The translations under genes and the position numbers were made by a program. DNA of 64,000 nucleotides from RAM1 sp041905405 (GTDB taxonomy: Bacteria > Pseudomonadota > Gammaproteobacteria > Burkholderiales > Burkholderiaceae_C). Under the pieces are notes generated by a model that worked only from the letters and a program-made list of their open reading frames with translations, made no database searches and was not told the DNA's origin. This document shows, piece after piece, positions 10,525 through 18,415 of the stretch; within the stretch, counting starts at the first letter, position 1, and each line of letters opens with the position of its first letter. The stretch covers positions 186,001 to 250,000 of the forward strand of contig JAYRLC010000001.1 of assembly GCA_041905405.1 (NCBI GenBank). The letters run 5' to 3'.

Positions 10525-11331
10525 ATGTCATTGACCCCCATCGGGCAGTTCACCGCCGCGCAGGCCGCGGCCGTGCACACCGTCATCACCGACATCGACG
10601 ACACCATCACCACCGAGGGGGCGCTCACGGCCACAGCCTATGCCGCGCTGCAAGCGCTGAAGCACAGCGGCCTGCGCGTGATCGTCACCACGGGCCGCCC
10701 GGCCGGCTGGTGCGACCACATTGCGCGCATGTGGCCGGTGGATGCCGTGGTGGGTGAGAACGGCGGCTGCTGCTACTGGTACGACCGCGCCACGCGCAAG
10801 CTGAACGTGCGCCACAGCCTGGACGCCGGGCAACTGCGCGCCAACCGGCAGAAGCTGGATGCCGTGGCGCAGCAGGTGCTGGCCCAGGTGCCCGGCACCG
10901 CGCTCGCGTCGGACCAGTTCTGCCGCTTGTACGACCTGGCCATCGACTTCTGCGAGGACGTGCCGCACATCGGTGACGCGGGGGTGGCCCGCATCGTGCA
11001 GATCATGGAGGCGGCCGGCATGACGGCCAAGGTCAGCTCCATTCACGTGAATGGCTGGTTCGGCAGCTACGACAAGCTGTCGATGAGCCGCGAGGTCCTG
11101 CGCGACCTGTACGGCGTGGACCTGGACGCCGACCGCGAGCGGTTCATCTACGCGGGCGATTCACCCAACGACGCGCCCATGTTCGCGCACTTTCCCAACG
11201 CCGTGGGCGTGGCGAACGTGCGCGACTTCGTCGGCCGCATGGACGCGCTGCCCGCGTACGTGACGCAGGCGCGCAGCGGCGACGGGTTTGCGGAACTGGC
11301 GGAGTTGCTGATCAGGCTGCGGGCGACGTAG
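10525..11331 (+). CDS. HAD-superfamily phosphatase, type IIB
   Basis: A 268-residue haloacid dehalogenase-like phosphatase. Motif I is TDIDDTIT (D23 nucleophile and D25 acid), motif II a threonine in VIVTTGRPAGWC, and motifs III/IV are in SYDKLSMS and YAGDSPNDAPMF. The cap inserted between motifs II and III is of the Cof/SPP type, so the substrate is probably a sugar or polyol phosphate. It follows matB by 9 bases and may be co-transcribed, but a link to malonate is not evident. Its 3' end overlaps the convergent solute-binding gene by 20 bases. Confidence 0.88.
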   Translation: MSLTPIGQFTAAQAAAVHTVITDIDDTITTEGALTATAYAALQALKHSGLRVIVTTGRPAGWCDHIARMWPVDAVVGENGGCCYWYDRATRKLNVRHSLDAGQLRANRQKLDAVAQQVLAQVPGTALASDQFCRLYDLAIDFCEDVPHIGDAGVARIVQIMEAAGMTAKVSSIHVNGWFGSYDKLSMSREVLRDLYGVDLDADRERFIYAGDSPNDAPMFAHFPNAVGVANVRDFVGRMDALPAYVTQARSGDGFAELAELLIRLRAT

Positions 11332-12058
11332 CGGGTGCCACAGCCGCGCCGCTGATGCCGTGGCGGGCCAGCGCCTGCGCGACGAAACCGCTGGTCTTCA
11401 TGTCTTCCACATAGCCGGCAAGAAAACTCGCGGCCGCGTCGCCCCGGCTGCGCGGGCAGCCCATGGCCTGGCGGATGACCATGAAGTGGCCGGGCAGCAT
11501 GCGCATGCCGCCCGCGCGCTGCACCTCGGCCTCCAGCTGCTGTTTGACGCCGGCAGCCACGTCGCCGCCGTGCGCCAGAAAGTGGCTCACCACGGCCGGT
11601 GAGCTGGGTGCGCGCTCGATCGTGGCGGCCTTCAGTTCACGGCTGAGGTACAGGTCGTAGGCGCTGCCCTGGCCGACCACCACGCGCGTGCCGGTACGGT
11701 CCACTTCGTCGTTGTGCTGCAGCGGCGACTCGTTGCGCACGGCGTAGCAGCCTTCGATCAACACGTAGGGGCCCGTGAACTGGATGAACTCGCCGCGCTT
11801 GGGGTCGATGGCGAAAAAGCCTATGTCGGCCTGCTCCTGCGTGACCGCGTCCACCGACTTGGCCGCTGTGTCAAAGACCACCAGTTGCAGCGGCACGCCC
11901 AGCCGGTCGGCCAGGCCTTGCGCCAGGTCCACCGACACGCCTGTGGCCGTGCCGGGCGTTGGGCCGGCGGACGCCAGGATGGGGTTGCCAGTGTTGATGG
12001 AGGCGCGCAGCGCGCCGGTGGGGGCGAAGGCTTTGACGGTATCGGGATGGGTGGACAT
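11312..12058 (-). CDS. Family 3 solute-binding-type protein without signal peptide
   Basis: A 248-residue protein of the amino-acid ABC receptor fold (SBP_bac_3): GALRASINTGNPIL at the start, the GVSVDLAQGLADRLGVPLQL lobe signature, and ADIGFFAIDPKRGEFIQFTG. Unusually it begins almost directly with the mature fold. An AAGGAG ribosome site 7 bases before the ATG at 12058 fixes the start, and the only upstream in-frame extension is 9 polar residues, so there is no export signal. A cytoplasmic sensor or enzyme derived from the fold, in the manner of cyclohexadienyl dehydratase, is as likely as transport. It lies 39 bases downstream of the FadE-like gene on the same strand. Confidence 0.8.
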   Translation of the reverse strand: MSTHPDTVKAFAPTGALRASINTGNPILASAGPTPGTATGVSVDLAQGLADRLGVPLQLVVFDTAAKSVDAVTQEQADIGFFAIDPKRGEFIQFTGPYVLIEGCYAVRNESPLQHNDEVDRTGTRVVVGQGSAYDLYLSRELKAATIERAPSSPAVVSHFLAHGGDVAAGVKQQLEAEVQRAGGMRMLPGHFMVIRQAMGCPRSRGDAAASFLAGYVEDMKTSGFVAQALARHGISGAAVAPATSPAA

Positions 12059-12097
12059 GGTGTGGCTCCTTGCTGCATTGTCCACGCGCGCGAAGGC

Positions 12098-14245
12098 TCA
12101 GTCCGCTTCGGCCGGAAAGTCATCCACCTGGATCACCCGGTCCGCTGCCTGCAGGTACGCCAGCGCCAGTGTGGGGCGCGACATGTCGTTGGCCGCCTCC
12201 TCGAATGACCGGGCACGCCGCACCAGCTTGTTCAGCGCCTGCACGTCCTCGGGACCCAGCTGGTCGGCCAATTCCAGGGCCTCCATCAGGTGCAGCAGGC
12301 CGCCGCTGCCGGGGCGCGCCATGTCGGGGCACAGGCACGCCACGATCTTTGGGTCGGTGCGCAGCAGCGCGGCCAGCTCCAGCAGTTCGGTGTCGCGCAG
12401 CGGCGCCAGGTGCGACGTGCGGCTCATCACCAGACGGCCGAGCAGGCGGTGGCCCGGCGCGGGCAGGTTGGCGTACAGGTCGGCCAGCACTTCTTCGGCG
12501 CGGTCCAGCTGCGTGCGCATGGCCGCGCGCGCGAACGGCAACAGTTCATGCCGGGCATCAAACACGTAGCGCCACAGGCAGGTGCTGGCCAGGTACAGGT
12601 GGGCCAGGCCGTCGCCCAGCCGGGCCGACAGCAGCTCCAGCCGTTTGAGCCGGCCGCCCAGCAGGCCCATGGCCAGGTCGCAACTCAGCGCGTACTTGGC
12701 GGACAGGCGCGCGAGCATGCGCGCTTCATGCGCCAGCGCATCGGGCGGCGTGCCTTTGAGGGGCGCGCCGAACAGGCTGCGCCACAGGTTGCGCGCCACG
12801 TGCGCGCCGTGGCCGGCCAGCGCCTCGCCCAGCGCCTGGGGGTCGCCCGCCTGCACGGCCTGCATCTCGCGCATGACCCACGGGTGGCAGCGCACGGCGC
12901 CCTGGCCAAAGATGATGAGCGAGCGGGTGAGGATGTTCGCGCCTTCCACCGTGATGGCGATGGGCATGTGCCGGTACGCCACCGACAGCAGGTTGGACGG
13001 GCCGCTGATGATGCCCTTGCCGCCCAGGATGTCCATGGCGTGGTTCACGCTGGCACGCCCGGCCTCGGTCAGCTGCACCTTCAGAATGGCGCCGGCCACG
13101 CTGGGCTGCTCGCCCCTGTCCAGCACCGCCGCCGTGTAGCGGCGCGCGGCGTCGGTGGCGTACAGATCGGTCGCCATGCCGGCCAGCACGCCGGCCACGG
13201 CATCGAAGCGGCCGATCGGCAGTCCGAACTGTTCGCGGATGCGTCCGTAGCCATTGGCCACGAACAGCGACGCCTGCTGCGTGGCCGCGCCCAGCGCGGG
13301 CAGTGAAATGGAACGGCCCGCGGCCAGGCATTCCATGAGCATGCGCCAGCCTTTGCCCACCTGCGGCTCGCCGCCGATGATGCAGTCCATGGGGATGAAC
13401 ACGTCTGTGCCCTCGATGGGCCCGTTCATGAACGCGCCGTTCATGGGCCGGTGGCGGCGGCCGATGGTCATGCCCGGCTGCGGCACGGGCACCAGCGCGC
13501 AGGTGATCCCGCGTTCCCGCTCGCCCTCGGGCCGTGACGGATCGACCGCGTGGAACGCCAGGCCCACCACGGTCGCCACCGGCGCCAGCGTGATGTAGCG
13601 TTTGGAGAAGTTCACGACGAAGCCGCGCACGCGCCGGCCTTCGATCTCGCGTTCCACCAGCATGCCCTGGTCGGGGATCGAAGCCGCGTCCGAGCCCGCG
13701 TAGGGCGACGTGAGCCCGAAGCAGGGCAGTTCGGTCCCGCCGGCCAGCCTGGGCAGCCAATGCTGTTTCTGCGCGTCGGTGCCGTAGCGCAGCAGCAGTT
13801 CAGCGGGGCCCAGCGAGTTGGGCACCATCACCGTCACCGCCGCCGAAATGTTCAGCGTGGCAATGCGCGTGACCACCGCCGCGTGGGCCTGGTGGCTGAA
13901 ACCCAGGCCGCCCCATTCGCGCGGAATGATCATCCCGAAGAACCGGTGGTCGCGAAGGTACTGCCACACGTGCGGCGGCAGGTCGCGCGCCTGGTCGATG
14001 GCAAAGTCGTCCAGCATGCTGCACAGCGTGTGCACTTCCATGTCCAGGAAGGCCTGCTCCTCGGGCGAAATTCTGGCGGGTCCGGTGCGGATCAGCGCGT
14101 CAAACTCGGGCTCGCCGGCCAGGATGCGGCCCTCGAAGCCGACCGTGCCAGCCTCCAGCGCCGCGCGTTCCGTGTCACCCATGGCGGGCAGGGCCCGCTT
14201 CATCGGCCCCATGGCCATGCGGCCCAGCCATTGTTTCCAGTTCAT
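12098..14245 (-). CDS. Acyl-CoA dehydrogenase, FadE-like
   Basis: A 715-residue flavin acyl-CoA dehydrogenase with the FadE architecture: acyl-CoA dehydrogenase N, middle and C domains to about residue 460, then the helical DUF1974 tail. FAD and substrate segments are visible as PCFGLTSPYAGSDAASIPDQ and GGKGIISGPSNLLSV; the catalytic glutamate is in ITVEGANILTRSLIIFGQG. It would carry out the first step of fatty acid beta-oxidation. E. coli FadE is about 814 residues with N-terminal membrane helices; this protein lacks roughly the first 80-100, so it is probably soluble or peripheral. Confidence 0.9.
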   Translation of the reverse strand: MNWKQWLGRMAMGPMKRALPAMGDTERAALEAGTVGFEGRILAGEPEFDALIRTGPARISPEEQAFLDMEVHTLCSMLDDFAIDQARDLPPHVWQYLRDHRFFGMIIPREWGGLGFSHQAHAAVVTRIATLNISAAVTVMVPNSLGPAELLLRYGTDAQKQHWLPRLAGGTELPCFGLTSPYAGSDAASIPDQGMLVEREIEGRRVRGFVVNFSKRYITLAPVATVVGLAFHAVDPSRPEGERERGITCALVPVPQPGMTIGRRHRPMNGAFMNGPIEGTDVFIPMDCIIGGEPQVGKGWRMLMECLAAGRSISLPALGAATQQASLFVANGYGRIREQFGLPIGRFDAVAGVLAGMATDLYATDAARRYTAAVLDRGEQPSVAGAILKVQLTEAGRASVNHAMDILGGKGIISGPSNLLSVAYRHMPIAITVEGANILTRSLIIFGQGAVRCHPWVMREMQAVQAGDPQALGEALAGHGAHVARNLWRSLFGAPLKGTPPDALAHEARMLARLSAKYALSCDLAMGLLGGRLKRLELLSARLGDGLAHLYLASTCLWRYVFDARHELLPFARAAMRTQLDRAEEVLADLYANLPAPGHRLLGRLVMSRTSHLAPLRDTELLELAALLRTDPKIVACLCPDMARPGSGGLLHLMEALELADQLGPEDVQALNKLVRRARSFEEAANDMSRPTLALAYLQAADRVIQVDDFPAEAD

Positions 14246-14373
14246 GCTGCGATGTCCCCGCGGGCACCGGCCCGACTGCGCTTCGTTCAGGGCAGTCTAG
14301 GCAGCCGGGGTTGCAGCCGGTGTGGGGCGCTGGCGCGGTGGCGTGTAGGCCACCGCCGCGCAGGCGGGTGCAG

Positions 14374-17289
14374 TCAGTCGCCCGTGGCGTCCACGTCGCA
14401 GCGCAGCGTGAAGGTCACCGTGCTGGGCGCCGGCAGCGACGGCAGCACCACGCCGTCTCCCGGCTCGAGCAAGTTGGCAATGGCGAGCTCACCGGGGCTT
14501 GCGCCCACGGCCGGGCAGGTGGCTCCGCCGGCAGTGCCTGCGCATTGCACCTGGGTGCATTCCAGGCCGTCGCCCGGGTCGTCGGTCAGGACACTGCCGT
14601 CGGCGCTGCCGGGGCCGTAGTTGGTCACCGTGATCTGGTAGGACGTGGTGCCACCGGCCGTGACGGCGCCGGTCAGGTTGGTTTTGGCCACGCTGACGTT
14701 GACGATGGGCGCGCACAGCCGCAACGTGGGCTGGGCCAGCGCGAACATCCCGCGCCGCTCGCCGGTGTTGGCGACGACGGTGTTGTTGATTTCCAGCGTC
14801 GCGGTAGCCTGCGTCGCCACGAACGACGCCTGGTACAGCCGCCAGGTGTCGGCCGCGGCCGTGTCGTTGAGCACCACGCCCAGCGTGAAGTTCTGCACCG
14901 CGGCCTGTGTGACCTGCAGCCGCAGGTTGGGGCGCTGTGCGTTGCCGCCGTTCTGGTTGCCGGACACGGGGCTGGACGCATGCACGATGAAGGTATAGGT
15001 GCGCCCCGGCGTCAGGCCGCTGACGGTCTGGCTCCACCAGATGCGGTCGGCGGCCGTGCCGCCCGTGGAGTTGCCGTTGGCCAGCAGCCAGACGTTGCTG
15101 CCCGCGATGTCGCGCGCGGCGTTGCCGGGGAAGGGGCTCTGGTACAGGTCGGGCGCGCCGGCGGTGTCGCTTTGCAGGCCGATCTGGTAGGCCACGTTGT
15201 TGTTGGCTGGCTCGGTGTTCAGACCTGCCCAGCCCACGCCTGCGCCCGCGCCGGGCGATGCACTGGTATCGGCGAAGTCGCCATTGCTGATGTAGTTGGT
15301 GGCCGTGATTTCCTGCGATACGCCGGCCGGGCACAGGGTGTCGAACGAGGTGACTGACGACAGCGAGCCGCCCACCGTGACGTCCTCGCCGGTGGACGAT
15401 GCCTCGTCATAGGCGACGCTCGTGGTGCCCGTGGCCACCGAACGCAAAGGGTCGCTGAAGATCGCGATGGCCGGGTTCTGGTAGGTCGCGGGGATGGCAC
15501 CTTCGAGCGTGACGCTGAAGGTCAGCGTCACCACGCCGCCGCCGCCCACGGTGTAGCTGTTGGCCGTGGTGCCGCCGGGCGTGCCCAGCTGCACGGTGGA
15601 CGTGCCCGTGGCCGCCGCGTTGGCGGGGCCCAGCGCCAGGTACTGGCTGGACGCCGCTGTCGTGCCGGTCAGCAGAAACGGGTCTGGCAGGTCGTCGCGC
15701 ACAGCCATACCGGTAATGCCGCCGGAGGTGCCCGACACTTCCACGCGCACCTGGTACTGCGCCTGCGTGTCGCCGGGCAGCGTGCGGCTGGGCGTGGTGG
15801 TGCGCTTGGTCACGGTGACCTGTGGCAGGCAGGCCGCGCCCGCCGACGCGCCGTCGCCGCCCGTGAAGGCCTGTGCGGTGAGCAACGCGCCAGGGTTGCC
15901 GTTGGCCGCGTTCCAGGTGACGGCCCCGCGTGTGCCCCCAGCGACGCTGGACGCACCGGCGACTGCGCCGGTGGACAGCACGGCCCCACCGCCGCCGCCG
16001 CCGCCCGGGCCGTGGTCGCCCGAGTTGTTGGGGGTGGGCGCGCCATTGCCGCCACGCGCGTTGACCGTGATGGCCGACAACCCGGCGCTGTTGGCGGCCA
16101 GCAGCACGGCCGAGCCGCCCGCGCCGCCGCCCGGGCCGCCGTCGTCGCAGCAGCCTGACACCGGCGTGGGCGCGTTGGCGCCCGCCACATTCACCGTGCC
16201 CGCGCCGCTGAAGGCCCCGGCCCGCAAGAGCACGATGCCGCCGCCGGACGCACCCGAGAAGGTGGCGTGGTTGGCGTCGCCGTTGTTGGTGGACGCCGCG
16301 CCGCCCCCGCCGCCCATGGCGATGCGGTTGGCCGCGGGCGTGAATGCGTTGCCGCCGCGTCCGCCCACGTCCAGGTTGCTGCTCCAGGTGTTGCCACCCT
16401 GGCCTCCGGCACCCGCGTTGCCCCCGCCGCCGCCGCCCGCGTTCATCGAATTACCGTTGATGTCGCCGTCGTTGCCGCCGCCGCCGGCGTTGCCGGGAGC
16501 CCCGTAGCCCTTGTCGCCGTTGGGGTAGAAGTCCCCGCCGGTGCCGGCCCAGGTGTAGGTGCCGCCGATGGTGGCGTAGGTGTTGCGCGGCGTGCCGGCC
16601 GTGCCTTCGCCCTTCATGGCGCCGTTGTTGTTGCTGCTGGAATAGCGCACGCTGTTGGTGGCGTTGGTGCCGCCGCCGCCCAGAACGCGGCCTGCGCCCC
16701 CGCGAAAGCCGTAGCCGCTGGCATTGATGGTGCCGGCCAGGTTCAGTGTCCCCGCGACGTCGAACGCGACGATGCCGCCCGTGGTGCCGTCCCACGGCAG
16801 GGGCGTCAGGGTATTGGCGGCCGGCACCGTGGCCTGTGAATACTGAGGTACGCGCACCACCTGAAAAGTCTGGCGTGCCGCGCCGGCGGTCTGCGCGTTG
16901 CGATAGCTGTTGACCAGTGGCGCGCTGAGTGTGACGACATTGGCGCCATACGTCAGTACAAAGGCGTATTCGTAGGTGCCGGCTGTGCTGGCCGCCGTGC
17001 CGTAGCTTGCCAACGCAGTGCCGAAATTGCCCGTGTTCACCCCGTCCTGCATCTGGATCACCAGCACCAGGTCGCCGGACGCAAGCGCGGGCGTGCCACG
17101 TGCCGTGCCGACGTTGATGGTGGTGGCGCCGGCCAGCGCGTTGGCGGTGCCGGGGTAGTAGGTGTTGACCACGCCTGACAGCGTGGCGGCGGGGCCGTCC
17201 TTGCCCGGAATGGCGCAGACCTGCGCCCAGGCCGGCAGCGCCAGCCAGGCGCAAAGGGCGAGCAGGCAACGGGCGACCAACGAACTCAT
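14374..17289 (-). CDS. Secreted glycine-rich protein with a C-terminal DUF11-like domain
   Basis: A 971-residue exported protein. Residues 1-22 form a Sec signal peptide (MSSLVARCLLALCAWLALPAWA), which decides the start at 17289 over an upstream in-frame start. About residues 25-165 are beta-rich; about 170-480 are extremely rich in glycine, asparagine and alanine, with runs such as GGGGGGNAGAGGQGGN. Two beta-sandwich-like regions follow, and the last 100 residues (VSVAKTNLTGAVTAGGTTSY onwards) match the DUF11 repeat pattern of bacterial surface proteins. It ends CDVDATGD with no membrane anchor, autotransporter barrel or sorting signal. Likely an extracellular or surface matrix protein; function unknown. 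Confidence 0.75.
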   Translation of the reverse strand: MSSLVARCLLALCAWLALPAWAQVCAIPGKDGPAATLSGVVNTYYPGTANALAGATTINVGTARGTPALASGDLVLVIQMQDGVNTGNFGTALASYGTAASTAGTYEYAFVLTYGANVVTLSAPLVNSYRNAQTAGAARQTFQVVRVPQYSQATVPAANTLTPLPWDGTTGGIVAFDVAGTLNLAGTINASGYGFRGGAGRVLGGGGTNATNSVRYSSSNNNGAMKGEGTAGTPRNTYATIGGTYTWAGTGGDFYPNGDKGYGAPGNAGGGGNDGDINGNSMNAGGGGGGNAGAGGQGGNTWSSNLDVGGRGGNAFTPAANRIAMGGGGGAASTNNGDANHATFSGASGGGIVLLRAGAFSGAGTVNVAGANAPTPVSGCCDDGGPGGGAGGSAVLLAANSAGLSAITVNARGGNGAPTPNNSGDHGPGGGGGGGAVLSTGAVAGASSVAGGTRGAVTWNAANGNPGALLTAQAFTGGDGASAGAACLPQVTVTKRTTTPSRTLPGDTQAQYQVRVEVSGTSGGITGMAVRDDLPDPFLLTGTTAASSQYLALGPANAAATGTSTVQLGTPGGTTANSYTVGGGGVVTLTFSVTLEGAIPATYQNPAIAIFSDPLRSVATGTTSVAYDEASSTGEDVTVGGSLSSVTSFDTLCPAGVSQEITATNYISNGDFADTSASPGAGAGVGWAGLNTEPANNNVAYQIGLQSDTAGAPDLYQSPFPGNAARDIAGSNVWLLANGNSTGGTAADRIWWSQTVSGLTPGRTYTFIVHASSPVSGNQNGGNAQRPNLRLQVTQAAVQNFTLGVVLNDTAAADTWRLYQASFVATQATATLEINNTVVANTGERRGMFALAQPTLRLCAPIVNVSVAKTNLTGAVTAGGTTSYQITVTNYGPGSADGSVLTDDPGDGLECTQVQCAGTAGGATCPAVGASPGELAIANLLEPGDGVVLPSLPAPSTVTFTLRCDVDATGD

Positions 17290-17306
17290 GAACAACCCAA
17301 CAAAAT

Positions 17307-17324
17307 TACGTTCGCACAAACGTA
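17307..17324. promoter_or_regulatory. Inverted repeat upstream of the glycine-rich protein gene
   Basis: TACGTT-CGCACA-AACGTA is a perfect 6+6 inverted repeat about 18 bases before the start codon. Being within the 5' leader it could be an operator; nothing in the window identifies the binding protein. Confidence 0.3.
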
Positions 17325-17351
17325 TATTGTTACAGAGCGTGTACGAGATGG

Positions 17352-17382
17352 GCAAAAAAAAGCCCGGCGTTTACCGGGCTTT
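17352..17382 (-). terminator. Rho-independent terminator after the universal stress genes
   Basis: Read on the minus strand, a 9-base-pair stem AAAGCCCGG / CCGGGCTTT with a 6-base loop is followed by a run of eight T. It lies 27 bases past the stop of the 17409-17831 gene. Confidence 0.85.
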
Positions 17383-17408
17383 CACAGGCGCGTGCGTGAA
17401 CGCGTGAT

Positions 17409-17831
17409 TTATTTCACCAGCAGCACCGGCACCGTGCTGCCTGCAACGACGCCCTGCGCCACCGAGCCCAGCAGGGCGCGGCCCAGGGCGCTGCGGCCGT
17501 GCGTGCCCATCACGATCTGGTGGACCTTCTCGCGCTGGGCCAGGCGCAGGATTTCATCGGGCGCATGGCCCACTACCCAGCTCACGCGCGATTTAAGAGG
17601 GTGGCGTTTGAGGAAGCGTTCGATGGGCCCCGTGACCTTCAGCGCCTCCTCCTTGTGGTAAGCGCGCACGGCTTCGGCACCCAGCACGGACTTCACGCGT
17701 GGCGGTACGGGCGGCTGCACGTTCAGCACGATCAGTTCGTCGTTCTGGGCGTCCAGCGGCTGGTTGACCGTGAGCCAGGCCAGGGCTTTTTTGGTGAAGG
17801 GGCTGCCGTCGGCAGCCAGCAGGATTTTCAT
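17409..17831 (-). CDS. Universal stress protein (UspA family)
   Basis: A 140-residue single-domain Usp. It begins MKILLAADGSPFTKKAL and carries the ATP-binding signature G-2x-G-9x-GS as GTHGRSALGRALLGS, so it should bind ATP. It is the second of two adjacent usp genes (34 bases apart) transcribed away from ccoI. The shared upstream region has an FNR-type box, which suggests induction under low oxygen as for other Usp proteins in microaerobic regulons. Its terminator is clear. Confidence 0.92.
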   Translation of the reverse strand: MKILLAADGSPFTKKALAWLTVNQPLDAQNDELIVLNVQPPVPPRVKSVLGAEAVRAYHKEEALKVTGPIERFLKRHPLKSRVSWVVGHAPDEILRLAQREKVHQIVMGTHGRSALGRALLGSVAQGVVAGSTVPVLLVK

Positions 17832-17865
17832 GAGCGAGGTCCTTTGGTTGTACGGAGGGGATGGC

Positions 17866-18309
17866 TCAGCGCAGCACCAGCACCGGCACGTGCGAATGGG
17901 TCAGCACATGCTGGGTCTCGCTGCCCAGCAGCAGCCGCTTGATGCCCTTGCGCCCGTGCGACGCCATCACCACCAGGCCGCATTTGTGCTTCTTGGCGGC
18001 GGCGATGATGGACTCGGCCACCAGGTCGGAGCGTGCCGTGACGGCGCGCGCCTTCACACCCTTTTTCAGCGCGGCCGCGGCAACGGTGTCCACCGCGGCC
18101 TGCGCGTCCTGGGACCACTGCTTTTCGATGCGGCCGACCTCGTCGGGCGGCAGCGCGACGGAGCCCTCGAAATAGCTCATGGGGTAGCGGGGCACTACCT
18201 TCAGTGCCACCAACTCGGCGCCGCACAGGGCGGCAAGGTCGATGGCGGCCGTGACGGCCTTTTTGGACAGCGGCGAGCCGTCGGTGGGAACGAGGATGCG
18301 GTCGTACAT
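17866..18309 (-). CDS. Universal stress protein (UspA family)
   Basis: A 147-residue Usp beginning MYDRILVPTDGSPLSKKAV. The nucleotide motif reads ASHGRKGIKRLLLGS, where the first glycine of the usual G-2x-G-9x-GS pattern is alanine, so ATP binding is likely but slightly divergent. It is the first of two tandem usp genes and is divergent from the copper ATPase gene ccoI. An FNR-type box lies 58 bases before its start, well placed to control both directions. Confidence 0.92.
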   Translation of the reverse strand: MYDRILVPTDGSPLSKKAVTAAIDLAALCGAELVALKVVPRYPMSYFEGSVALPPDEVGRIEKQWSQDAQAAVDTVAAAALKKGVKARAVTARSDLVAESIIAAAKKHKCGLVVMASHGRKGIKRLLLGSETQHVLTHSHVPVLVLR

Positions 18310-18366
18310 GACATGGGCTCCTTTGAGTTGATGAAATCAGCATAGGCCGCGCCGGGGCCTGCGCGC

Positions 18367-18380
18367 TTGATCCACGTCAA
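18367..18380. promoter_or_regulatory. FNR box between usp genes and ccoI
   Basis: TTGATCCACGTCAA matches the FNR consensus TTGAT-N4-ATCAA with one mismatch. It lies 35 bases before the ccoI ATG and 58 bases before the usp start, so it could activate both directions under low oxygen. Two FNR-type proteins are encoded in this window. Confidence 0.75.
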
Positions 18381-18415
18381 GCGTTTCGGGAGGGGTGCCC
18401 CTTAGCCTTGCGGGC

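Noticed and set aside
15800..16700. Possible CRISPR or tandem DNA repeat in the glycine-rich region
   Set aside because: The repetition follows glycine codons (GCC/GGC-type triplets) and has no regular unit or spacer length.
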